Origin: Heterobasidion occidentale
Taxonomy: Eukaryota; Basidiomycota; Agaricomycetes; Russulales; Bondarzewiaceae
Assembly (NCBI GenBank): GCA_039111635.1
Contig: JBCAQO010000001.1
Coordinates: 3,844,001-3,908,000 of the forward strand
Reading direction: 5' to 3'
DNA: 64,000 nucleotides
A model generated the notes under the pieces. The model was not told the origin of the DNA, made no database searches, and saw only the letters and a program-made list of their open reading frames with translations. A program made the position numbers and the translations under genes. The stretch's first letter is position 1, and each line of letters begins with the position of its first letter. Below, piece by piece: positions 56,797 through 64,000 of the stretch.

Positions 56797-56806
56797 AGAA
56801 TAGACT
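56797..56806 (+). promoter_or_regulatory. Predicted self-primer binding site
   Basis: AGAATAGACT, two bases after the LTR end, is the exact complement of AGTCTATTCT at 56589-56598, the predicted RNA 5' end. This is the arrangement known from Tf1, where the RNA's own 5' end is cut and used as primer. No tRNA-type primer site was noticed at this position. Confidence 0.75.
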
Positions 56807-57265
56807 CGCTTTTGCCCCTACCTTGCACCACACTCTGCTTGCTGCCACACTCTTTCTCATAACCCTCATCGGTGGCATAGACCCCCACCGAAGAGAGTTA
56901 CTTCACACACCCTGGAGCAAGACCTAGGCCTAGGATTTCCACCAGGCACTAGACGAACCCATAACCAACTTCGACAGAACAATCGTCCTATCCATCAAAG
57001 AGAAAACCGCTGGTATTACTCCGACACCAATCGACCAGCACCCCCAAACTTTGATAACTGCTCGTACCGAGAAGGACGATATTTCTTCACAAGAGAAGAC
57101 GAAACAGAAGCTGAGTGGGCTTGGGACGAAATAGCAGAAGACTGGGTAGAGCCACCCCAATACAGGAACCCCGAACCGGAAATCCCGGACACATCGGAGG
57201 AAGAAGAAGGAACATCCGAGTCCGAATCTTCGGATATTCAAACACCGATCAACACCCGAAACATT

Positions 57266-58477
57266 ATGTCGACAAATCCTACAGACCCACCCGTATCATC
57301 GGGAAGGGGCAAGCTCAAACTCCCTGATAACTTCGAGGGAGACCGAACACAATCACAGAAATTCATCATGAATTGCCTCCTCCTTTTTACAGCAGAATCG
57401 GACCGATACAAGACGGATGCGGACAAAGTTTCCCTCGCTCTCTCTTGCATGAGATATGGAACGGCCGGCGTATGGGCGGAAAGTTTCCTGAAGAGGACAG
57501 TAGGGGCGACACCGCCCAAAACAGTAGGGACTTGGGACGACTTCCATGACAGGTTTAAACTCCAGTTCAAGGAAACAAACCTTACGGACAAGGCCCGAAG
57601 CGCCCTCATGTCTTTCTCTCAGAGGAAGATGACGGTGGATGAATATTCAAATCAATTCATCCTTATAGCCGCCGACGCCGACATCACCGACAAGGAACAA
57701 GTTCCTTACTTCCAGAGGGGGCTCGATCCGAGGGTCATGAACAAAATCTATGACAAAGAAACACCGCCGAAAGACACAATCCAAGATTGGGTCAACACTG
57801 CCTGCGAAATAGACGGACGCTTGAGAGCCCGAAGTGCTCAAAAGGCGATCCTCGCCAACTCCACCTCATTCCGAAGCGACTTCCTCAACCGCTTTCACCT
57901 CCAACCAGCTCGTCGCTACAACTCTACCACCGCTCCTCGCAGAATGAACAACCAGGTGGTCGACATGGACATTGACGCCTCTCGAAAGAGAGATGCCGCT
58001 CGCCAGAAACGCACTCATGATGGCAAGCTTACCACTCGTTGTTTTAACTGTGGAAAGTCGGGGCATTGGGCATCTGATTGCCGTTCCCCTCGTAGAGGCG
58101 TTCCCCCGTCTCGAGGAAATCCGCGCAAGCCGATGGGCGGAGGAGGTAGACGAACTCGCGCTGCAGACATGGAGGATGAAGACGAGCAAGAACCCCCGCT
58201 GGGAAACGATGCGGGACTTCATCGAGGACTGGAGGAGGGGAGTTCTCATAGCCACCACCGTCGGGTATCACAACCTGGTAATTCGGTGGAACGTGAGGAC
58301 CCTTCCACGAGAAGGGGAGGATCACGCCAGAGCAATGGAGAGCGCTACGTACCGCCTAACGGACGACGAAGAAACGGATCCGTCAGTGATACTAATGGCG
58401 TCCGAGCGCTCTTCCAAGAAGTAGGGGAGGCTAAGGCCAAACAGATGTTGGTGGACCTGGCGGAGGATTTTTCTTGA
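57266..58477 (+). CDS. gag: Gag protein of the chromovirus
   Basis: 403 residues, forming the capsid and nucleocapsid of the particle. The capsid-like region is FEGDRTQSQKFIMNCLLLFT, WDDFHDRFKLQFKETNLTDK and MTVDEYSNQFILIAADADIT. One CCHC zinc knuckle (CFNCGKSGHWASDC, near residue 260) binds RNA, and basic Arg/Gly stretches surround it. ATG 57266 is the first ATG after the predicted RNA start. The same frame is open for 154 codons upstream (from 56804) with protein-like content but no ATG. Pol overlaps the last 43 bases in the -1 frame, with a run of five T (58468-58472) just before the Gag stop as a candidate shift site. Confidence 0.93.
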   Translation: MSTNPTDPPVSSGRGKLKLPDNFEGDRTQSQKFIMNCLLLFTAESDRYKTDADKVSLALSCMRYGTAGVWAESFLKRTVGATPPKTVGTWDDFHDRFKLQFKETNLTDKARSALMSFSQRKMTVDEYSNQFILIAADADITDKEQVPYFQRGLDPRVMNKIYDKETPPKDTIQDWVNTACEIDGRLRARSAQKAILANSTSFRSDFLNRFHLQPARRYNSTTAPRRMNNQVVDMDIDASRKRDAARQKRTHDGKLTTRCFNCGKSGHWASDCRSPRRGVPPSRGNPRKPMGGGGRRTRAADMEDEDEQEPPLGNDAGLHRGLEEGSSHSHHRRVSQPGNSVEREDPSTRRGGSRQSNGERYVPPNGRRRNGSVSDTNGVRALFQEVGEAKAKQMLVDLAEDFS

Positions 58478-61400
58478 CCTCTCCTTCACCAGCCGAAGAG
58501 AGAGGATCGAGTAAACTCGAGTATGACCCCCCATCATGTATTCGAATCGGTGCAATGACCAGCCGTATCATCACCCCCATTCGATTGGATGTGCGATTAT
58601 CAACTCGAGGAAGAAGCGCTGGAGCCAGGGCCGCCATCGACTCAGCATGCGAAGGGATTCTGGTAAACGAGGAGTGGGTACAGAAGCATAACCTCCCCAC
58701 CTATCCTTTAAACCGCCCCATCCGCGTTCGCAACGTCGATGACACCATTAACAAGGCAGGTCTCATACGACGAGGCCTAGACGCGAATCTCACCGTCAAG
58801 GACAGGCGGGGAAGAACTCACACCGAACGCGTCCAGATGTTCATCACCAATCTAGGGAAAGACGACATGCTCCTAGGAACAGATTGGTTGAAATGCCACG
58901 ACCCCTCCATCGGGTGGAGGCGCCGTGAGGTACACTTTGATCGATGCCCCAGAGATTGCCAACAACCATATGGGTTCACCAAGGCAAGGGAAGAGCCTAC
59001 CAAGAAGGCATGGCTAGCTAAACTACGCGGCGACAAGATTCCCCAGCGGACGAAACCGCATCTTGTCTCAGAACCGGTAGGACCTTCGTGGACTTGGACT
59101 AAAGAACAGTGGAAACAAGTACCCGCGAAGGAGTGGAAAACTCGGTTCATAGAGTTACTTGAACACAAATCCCGACAACGCAAAGCTCGGAAATGGCTCG
59201 AGGAACAAGTGACCGAAAGGAAGGAACGCCGGCAAGCTCAGCAAGAGGTAGCCCAGGGTGAAGCTTCAGGAAAAGTCGCTGAAAAAGCGCAAACACCGTT
59301 TGACTCCTCCGCGATGGAAAGCGCAGGAGAACCCGTCATCAGAAAGGTAGCTCCAGAACCCTTGGGGTTCGCAAGCTTTGACGAAGACCTAGAGGAAGAA
59401 ATCGACACCACCGACTTGAAAGATCGGGTGCCGATGGAATATCATTCTTACCTCGACATCTTCAGCGAACGACGATCGCAGAGACTTCCCCAATATACAA
59501 TATGGGACCACGCGATAAACCTCAAACCATCTTTTGTACCCCAGGCCCCGCGGATATTTCCTCTGAGCCCGGAAAAGCATGATGAGTTAGGGAAGTTCGT
59601 CAAGGAGCACCTTTCCAGAGGAACAATACGTCGGTCAACAGCGCATAGCGCGGCCTCTTTCTTTTTCGTAAGCAAGAAAGATGGGAAGCTCCGTCCGGTA
59701 CAAGACTATCGTCACCTTAACGAACACACCATTCGAGACGTCACCCCCCTGCCATTAATCCAAGAACTATTGGATATTATTAAAGGCGCAACCGTGTTCT
59801 CGAAACTCGATGTTCGGTGGGGATATAACAACGTGCGCATCAAGAAAGGAGACGAATCCAAAGCGGCCTTCGTCACACCCTTGGGGCTCTTCGAACCTAC
59901 AGTAATGTTCTTTGGGCTCTGCAACTCCCCAGGGACCTTCCAAGCCATGATGAACATGATCTTCCAGGAACTTATCTTGGCTCGGAAAATAGCGGTATAT
60001 ATGGACGACATCCTCATCTTCACGAAGACCACAGCAGAACACATTGTGATTCTTCGGCGAGTCCTCCAAATCCTGCGCGACAACGATCTTTACCTCAAAC
60101 CAGAGAAATGCGAATTCCACAAGGAGAAGCTAAACTACCTTGGGTATACGATCTCGAAAGACCACGTCGCTATGGAAGACTCGAAAATTGAAGCTATCCA
60201 GGAATGGCCCATCCCGCGCACGGTCCGCGACATCCGTTCTTTCTTAGGCCTGGGGAACTTTTACCGGCGATTCATTGACAAGTTCTCTCTGATCGCTCGA
60301 CCCCTGCACGACCTCACGAAGAAAGATACAAAATGGAACTGGACCACGGAGTGCCAACAGGCGTTCGATCGACTGAAGAAAGCCTTCATCAGTCAACCCG
60401 TCCTGTTATACCCTGACCCGATACGCCCATACCGGCTCGTCACCGACGCTTCCCTCGCAGCATACGGCGCAGTCCTCTTACAGGAAGGACCTGATAACGA
60501 CTGGCACCCCGTTGCCTACCTCTCAGGATCGTTCTCACCGGCAGAACGAAATTACGACGTACATGATCGCGAACTCCTTGCCATTATCAAGGCGCTGGAT
60601 CACTGGAAACACTACCTCGAGGGCGCTAGACACCCCTTTGAAGTCTGGACGGACCACAAGAACTTGGAGCACTTTCAGACCGCGCGCGACCTATCAAGGC
60701 GACAAGCGCGCTGGAGTCTGTTTTTGTCTCGATTTGACTTCCAGCTCAGTTACAAGGCTGGAACTACTAATCATGCCGATGCTCTGTCCAGGCGTCCAGA
60801 CCTTAGTGAGGGGGTGGAATCTGATAACAAAGCACAGACTCTACTTCCGTCCAGACTTTTCACCGAGTCCAGCGAAACCCTGGTAGAGCCAAGCGAAGGC
60901 ATACACGTCAAAACAACGGAACTCGTATCCTCGGACATCCTCTCCCTTATTCGACACTCGCGCTCGGAACACGATTTGCTGGTTGACGTCGCCCTCAAGA
61001 AATTGCTAGAGAAAGGACCGAACGCAATGAAGGGCGATCTAGGAAAATGGACACATGAAGATGGCATCACAAGACGCGACGGTTACATTTGTGTCCCGAA
61101 AGACGACCTCCTTCGACGAATGATTGTCAAAACGCACCATGACACTATGGCTACAGGACACCCAGGCCGAGCAAAGACCTTAGAATTGGTACAGCGCCAT
61201 TATTGGTGGTCAAGCATGACCAAATTTGTGCACCAATATGTGGATGGATGCGCAATCTGCCAATCCACCAAGAACTTGCCCCACAGGACCCACCCACCGA
61301 TCCAACCATTGGAAACCACGAACACCCCTTGGCGCTTCATCTCCACCGACTTCGTAACAGACCTCCCGGAAAGCAGAGGCTACGACTCGATAAATGTGGT

Positions 61401-62409
61401 GGTCGACCAAGGCCTGTCAAAAGGAATAGTCATAACTCCGTGCAAAAAGACAATCACGGCCGAAGAAACTACGACGCTCTTCCAGGATAATGTGTTCAAG
61501 CGATATGGTTTACCGACCAAGGTAGTGTCTGACAGAGGTCCTCAATTTGCGGCAAAGTTCACAAGAGAACTATGGAAAGGAATGGGAATCACTCCTGCCC
61601 TCAGCACGGCTTACCATCCCCAAACGGACGGAGAAACGGAACGGGTAAACCAAGAGATCGAGCAATTCTTGCGAGTATTTTGCAACTACCACCAAGACAA
61701 TTGGGTAGACTTGATCCCCTTCGCAGAATTCTCCCACAACACTCGGAAGCATTCCGCCACTGGGAAGTCGCCGTTTGAAATCCTCTATGGGTTCAATCCA
61801 CCATATTCGGTCGACTCAGCTCTGGAGACCAAGGTGCCCGCAGTAACTGAACGCTTGCAGCTAATCAAAGAAGTCCAAGAAGATGCGGCCGCAAGTTTAC
61901 AAATAGCAGCGCAGCACGCCAAGGACCGGGACCTACACAGAAAACTCCCGCAGTGGGAAGTAGGAACCCAAGTTTGGTTAGAAGGAACCCACATTCGGAC
62001 AACTCATCCGAAATTCAAGCTGGCACCCAGGCGCTATGGCCCCTTTTCGGTGACCGAAAGAATCGGTCCTTTGGCTTATCGGTTGAAAATTCCCGAAACA
62101 TGGAGGATACATCCGGTGTTTCACGCCTCTGTACTCACGAAATATCACGAGACAGAGGCCCACGGAAGGAACTTCCCCAGACCTGCCCCAGAGATCTTGA
62201 ATGAAGAAGAACACTACGAAGTGGAGACCATTCTAGATTCAAGACGACAGGGACGAGGGACTAAGTACCTTGTCAAGTGGGTCGGATACTCCGAAGCCGA
62301 TAACACCTGGGAACCCTTTGCCCTCCTCAAAGATACGGCCGACGAGGCGCTTCGTGAATTCCACGAAAGTTACCCAGACAAACCCCGACCTACGGCGATT
62401 AAGCTTTAG
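58435..62409 (+). CDS. pol: Pol polyprotein of the chromovirus (PR-RT-RNaseH-IN-chromodomain)
   Basis: Open from 58435, -1 relative to gag; counted here from residue 1 at 58474, 1,311 codons without a break. Protease has AIDSACEG with the Asp-Ser-Ala active site near residue 54. Reverse transcriptase has FVSKKDGKLRPVQDYR, FSKLDVRWGYNNVRI and VYMDDILIF (near 508). RNase H has VTDASLAAYGAVLL, DRELLAIIKAL and GTTNHADALSRRPD. Integrase has an HHCC zinc domain (HHDTMATGH, CAICQSTK, about 887-930) and the Asp-Asp-Glu core (STDFVTDLP, VSDRGPQF, GETERVNQEI). A GPF-type module (RYGPFSV) follows. The C-terminal chromodomain (YEVETILDSRR, KYLVKWVGYSEADNTWEPF) is thought to steer insertion to marked chromatin. 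Confidence 0.96.
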   Translation, partial: GQTDVGGPGGGFFLTSPSPAEERGSSKLEYDPPSCIRIGAMTSRIITPIRLDVRLSTRGRSAGARAAIDSACEGILVNEEWVQKHNLPTYPLNRPIRVRNVDDTINKAGLIRRGLDANLTVKDRRGRTHTERVQMFITNLGKDDMLLGTDWLKCHDPSIGWRRREVHFDRCPRDCQQPYGFTKAREEPTKKAWLAKLRGDKIPQRTKPHLVSEPVGPSWTWTKEQWKQVPAKEWKTRFIELLEHKSRQRKARKWLEEQVTERKERRQAQQEVAQGEASGKVAEKAQTPFDSSAMESAGEPVIRKVAPEPLGFASFDEDLEEEIDTTDLKDRVPMEYHSYLDIFSERRSQRLPQYTIWDHAINLKPSFVPQAPRIFPLSPEKHDELGKFVKEHLSRGTIRRSTAHSAASFFFVSKKDGKLRPVQDYRHLNEHTIRDVTPLPLIQELLDIIKGATVFSKLDVRWGYNNVRIKKGDESKAAFVTPLGLFEPTVMFFGLCNSPGTFQAMMNMIFQELILARKIAVYMDDILIFTKTTAEHIVILRRVLQILRDNDLYLKPEKCEFHKEKLNYLGYTISKDHVAMEDSKIEAIQEWPIPRTVRDIRSFLGLGNFYRRFIDKFSLIARPLHDLTKKDTKWNWTTECQQAFDRLKKAFISQPVLLYPDPIRPYRLVTDASLAAYGAVLLQEGPDNDWHPVAYLSGSFSPAERNYDVHDRELLAIIKALDHWKHYLEGARHPFEVWTDHKNLEHFQTARDLSRRQARWSLFLSRFDFQLSYKAGTTNHADALSRRPDLSEGVESDNKAQTLLPSRLFTESSETLVEPSEGIHVKTTELVSSDILSLIRHSRSEHDLLVDVALKKLLEKGPNAMKGDLGKWTHEDGITRRDGYICVPKDDLLRRMIVKTHHDTMATGHPGRAKTLELVQRHYWWSSMTKFVHQYVDGCAICQSTKNLPHRTHPPIQPLETTNTPWRFISTDFVTDLPESRGYDSINVVVDQGLSKGIVITPCKKTITAEETTTLFQDNVFKRYGLPTKVVSDRGPQFAAKFTRELWKGMGITPALSTAYHPQTDGETERVNQEIEQFLRVFCNYHQDNWVDLIPFAEFSHNTRKHSATGKSPFEILYGFNPPYSVDSALETKVPAVTERLQLIKEVQEDAAASLQIAAQHAKDRDLHRKLPQWEVGTQVWLEGTHIRTTHPKFKLAPRRYGPFSVTERIGPLAYRLKIPETWRIHPVFHASVLTKYHETEAHGRNFPRPAPEILNEEEHYEVETILDSRRQGRGTKYLVKWVGYSEADNTWEPFALLKDTADEALREFHESYPDKPRPTAIKL

Positions 62410-62414
62410 AAAGG

Positions 62415-62422
62415 TATAAAAA
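62415..62422 (+). promoter_or_regulatory. TATA box before the third ORF of the retrotransposon
   Basis: TATAAAAA lies six bases after the pol stop codon and 49 bp before the third-ORF ATG at 62471, a distance suited to a separate transcript. Confidence 0.55.
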
Positions 62423-62470
62423 GGGAGAGACGTCCCACTCCTTTCAAAGCAAGAATCCTCCCACTAGTAT

Positions 62471-63850
62471 ATGTCCGACCACTCCTCCCTTGATTACTCC
62501 CCTGAACGTGCCATGCTCATCAATGACGGAACTACCTCCTCCCCTTCAAGAAACCCCTCACCAGACATCATTCTGGCCGTGGCCAACCCCGACACTGGAC
62601 GCCTTAGCCGAGGCAGCCGCCCAGCGACTCCAGAAGGAATTTCCGTACCAATCGTTGTCCACCAGACCGCACTCACCATCGAAGATCGAACGAGTTCCCG
62701 AGCCTCACCCAGGCTTGAGAGAACTAATGACGAGCACAATGAAGGACACCAGGAAGAAGGAAGACCTACTCCGTCAACGCCTCCGCGACCGACGACAGCG
62801 CTGGCTCAAGGAGACGCAAGGCAGGAAACGAGAAGCAGAAGAAGACCGGGAAACCCTGCGGACCTGGAACTGCCTACAGTTGCTGAGAGAGGTATACAAG
62901 AACCAGCAACGGCTGGTGCATCGGCTGCCAGGACCAGAGGACCCCCTACCAGTAGTCGAGATCTGCACCCCGGAGAGTTGGAAGGGCTAGGAGACGCGCT
63001 GCTCCAGCGCACCACCATCTCCGCGGTAATTCAGATGGCCACAGCGCTAGCCTTACAAAGGCTCGCTAACTTCTTCGCAGGGCAACCAGGGAGCGAGAGC
63101 GACGACATACCCCGACGCCTTGCTGACGCGAGCGACCAGGTCAGGCTTCTGGCCTATGCAGATGATCATAGGGCCGCCTCCTGGTACGCCCGAGGAAATA
63201 ATGGGGCTTACGCCCTACTCATTCACCCGGACGAGTTCTCCTCTTTCATCAATTTGGAGCTCCTACCCGCCCTCATATCGCACACCGACACAAGACACTC
63301 CTCCCATCCTGTCCATCCCGTTCGGATTGACCCATTCCGCGTCCAACCATGGAACGAAGCCAGCAGAGCGATACCGGCCACAAGTAGTCGAGACGCATCC
63401 ACCCAGACAGAATATGTCTGGGCTACAGTCCAACGGCAGGCGCGAAGGGACCGAGAGTCCCTACCTCCCATATCGGCAGGACAATCCACCGGGCAGGACG
63501 CAGGAGGCAGCAATGAGGAACACCCTCCAAGGTACAGGAGGAATGAGGGACGAGGGAACCAGAGGGCAAGGACAATCCCTCAGCCCAGGCGAAGCAGTCC
63601 TAGAGGAACTCGACCAAGAGATTCGCCAACTCCAAACCGTCCTCGAGATAATCGAACTGAAGGAGCACATCCACACATTGGTAGAAGAACTCCGATCCGC
63701 CAGCGCCCGACTCAGCGAACTACTTCCTGGACTCGAGCGGAACTAGACGCCTGGGACGAGGTCGAAGGCGGAAATTACGACGACACCGACCCCTATTACA
63801 GGCCAGACGAAGGATACGGGGATTACGGGGACATTGGCGGAGGATACTAA
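62471..63850 (+). CDS. Third ORF of the chromovirus, 459 aa, function unknown
   Basis: Not part of the usual gag-pol set of Tf1/sushi elements. MSDHSSLDYSPERAMLINDG begins a Ser/Pro/Arg-rich, low-complexity N-terminal 170 residues. A more ordered middle follows (GDALLQRTTISAVIQMATAL, LALQRLANFFAGQPGSESDD, VRLLAYADDHRAASWYARGN), then an Arg/Pro/Gln-rich stretch and an acidic Tyr/Gly end (YDDTDPYYRPDEGYGDYGDI). No signal peptide, membrane span or enzyme motif is seen, so it is not an envelope protein. The +1-shifted frame is also open and protein-like in two places (62523-62990 and about 63549-63746), the second with a strong coiled-coil pattern. It could be a nucleic-acid-binding accessory protein or a captured gene. 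Confidence 0.7.
   Translation: MSDHSSLDYSPERAMLINDGTTSSPSRNPSPDIILAVANPDTGRLSRGSRPATPEGISVPIVVHQTALTIEDRTSSRASPRLERTNDEHNEGHQEEGRPTPSTPPRPTTALAQGDARQETRSRRRPGNPADLELPTVAERGIQEPATAGASAARTRGPPTSSRDLHPGELEGLGDALLQRTTISAVIQMATALALQRLANFFAGQPGSESDDIPRRLADASDQVRLLAYADDHRAASWYARGNNGAYALLIHPDEFSSFINLELLPALISHTDTRHSSHPVHPVRIDPFRVQPWNEASRAIPATSSRDASTQTEYVWATVQRQARRDRESLPPISAGQSTGQDAGGSNEEHPPRYRRNEGRGNQRARTIPQPRRSSPRGTRPRDSPTPNRPRDNRTEGAHPHIGRRTPIRQRPTQRTTSWTRAELDAWDEVEGGNYDDTDPYYRPDEGYGDYGDIGGGY
62523..62990 (+). CDS. Overlapping frame inside the third ORF, possible second product
   Basis: 155 codons from an ATG at 62523. It contains TPTLDALAEAAAQRLQKEFP and a highly charged helical stretch (KDTRKKEDLLRQRLRDRRQR, KREAEEDRETLRTWNCLQLL), which looks more like real protein than the corresponding part of the longer frame. 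It may be an overlapping gene, or the true N terminus if a frame shift occurred. Confidence 0.35.
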   Translation: MTELPPPLQETPHQTSFWPWPTPTLDALAEAAAQRLQKEFPYQSLSTRPHSPSKIERVPEPHPGLRELMTSTMKDTRKKEDLLRQRLRDRRQRWLKETQGRKREAEEDRETLRTWNCLQLLREVYKNQQRLVHRLPGPEDPLPVVEICTPESWKG

Positions 63851-64000
63851 ACCAGGGAGTTGAGTAACCCCTGGTTTCTAACATGATGACGGAGAGGAAA
63901 GGACCCTCCACATCACAGGTACCGGTTTCACGCACAGGACACCGGAACGGACGTCCTGCATGACGTTAAACTGTGAAAAGATAAGAAGGCAGGGGAAGTA
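63851..64000 (+). other. 3' part of the retrotransposon, no LTR yet
   Basis: Non-coding sequence after the third ORF. No purine tract or LTR start (TGTTATGA) is seen before the window ends. Confidence 0.6.

Larger units (their letters stand above)
56173..64000 (+). mobile_element. Ty3/Gypsy chromovirus (Tf1/sushi-like), 5' end to window edge
   Basis: Autonomous LTR retrotransposon: 5' LTR, self-primer type primer-binding site, gag, pol (protease, reverse transcriptase, RNase H, integrase, chromodomain) and a third ORF. The 3' LTR is not in the window. Pol is intact over 1,311 codons, so the copy is likely young. The five bases before the LTR are GATGC (56168-56172), the expected target duplication. 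Confidence 0.95.

Noticed and set aside
60512..60886. Short plus-strand frame inside pol
   Set aside because: It overlaps the RNase H region of the intact pol frame and has no motif.

Overview
This is a nuclear chromosome segment from a filamentous basidiomycete, most likely an Agaricomycete. The genes carry many short introns (about 46-80 nt), the encoded proteins are fungal housekeeping families, and the right end holds a chromodomain Ty3/Gypsy retrotransposon of the Tf1/sushi type. No rRNA, tRNA, prokaryotic or organellar feature was recognised.

Region 1 (1-26 kb) is GC-rich and gene-dense. In order it holds the 3' end of the splicing helicase Prp16; a SET-domain protein; a Vcx1-type vacuolar Ca2+/H+ exchanger; an ArfGAP; a leukotriene-A4-hydrolase-type M1 aminopeptidase; an unknown protein; RNA polymerase I subunit Rpa12; a tiny membrane protein; the ER-shaping protein Yop1; an UNC93-like MFS protein; a Dbf2/Sid2 mitotic-exit kinase divergent from kinetochore subunit Spc25; an oxysterol-binding protein; and two unknown genes. 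Several of these (Prp16, SET, ArfGAP, aminopeptidase, UNC93, OSBP) show single-base frame breaks in GC-rich runs. Because some of the genes are essential, I read most breaks as uncorrected assembly indels rather than decay.

Region 2 (26-56 kb) has lower GC and few genes. It contains a two-finger zinc-finger gene, an intracellular-type GH71 alpha-1,3-glucanase, an uncertain Ser/Asp-rich gene, an ALKBH7-like dioxygenase, and six members of a locally expanded family of C-terminal two-finger proteins. These six fall into two subfamilies: A, B, C (38.6, 41.2 and 55.1 kb) and D, E, F (43.2, 48.0 and 51.3 kb). At least two, C and F, are pseudogenes. The cluster arose by an inverted duplication (38.6-42.4 kb against about 52.9-56.1 kb) and a tandem duplication (43.0-46.7 kb against 47.8-50.6 kb). 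A simple-sequence-rich repeat family recurs at 35.9, 45.3 and 49.5 kb.

Region 3 (56.17-64 kb) is a chromovirus with its 5' LTR, gag, an intact 1,311-codon pol and an additional third ORF preceded by its own TATA box. The 3' LTR lies beyond the window. A solo LTR of the same family sits in reverse orientation at 53.7-54.3 kb with a perfect 5-bp target duplication; its empty site is preserved in the paralogous copy near 40.59 kb. The element has a 10-nt match between its predicted RNA 5' end and the position just after the LTR, as expected for Tf1-like self-priming. Its predicted leader of about 0.68 kb contains no ATG in any frame.

Gene models were spliced by eye. Exon borders given to the base are those where phase and protein similarity agree; others are approximate.
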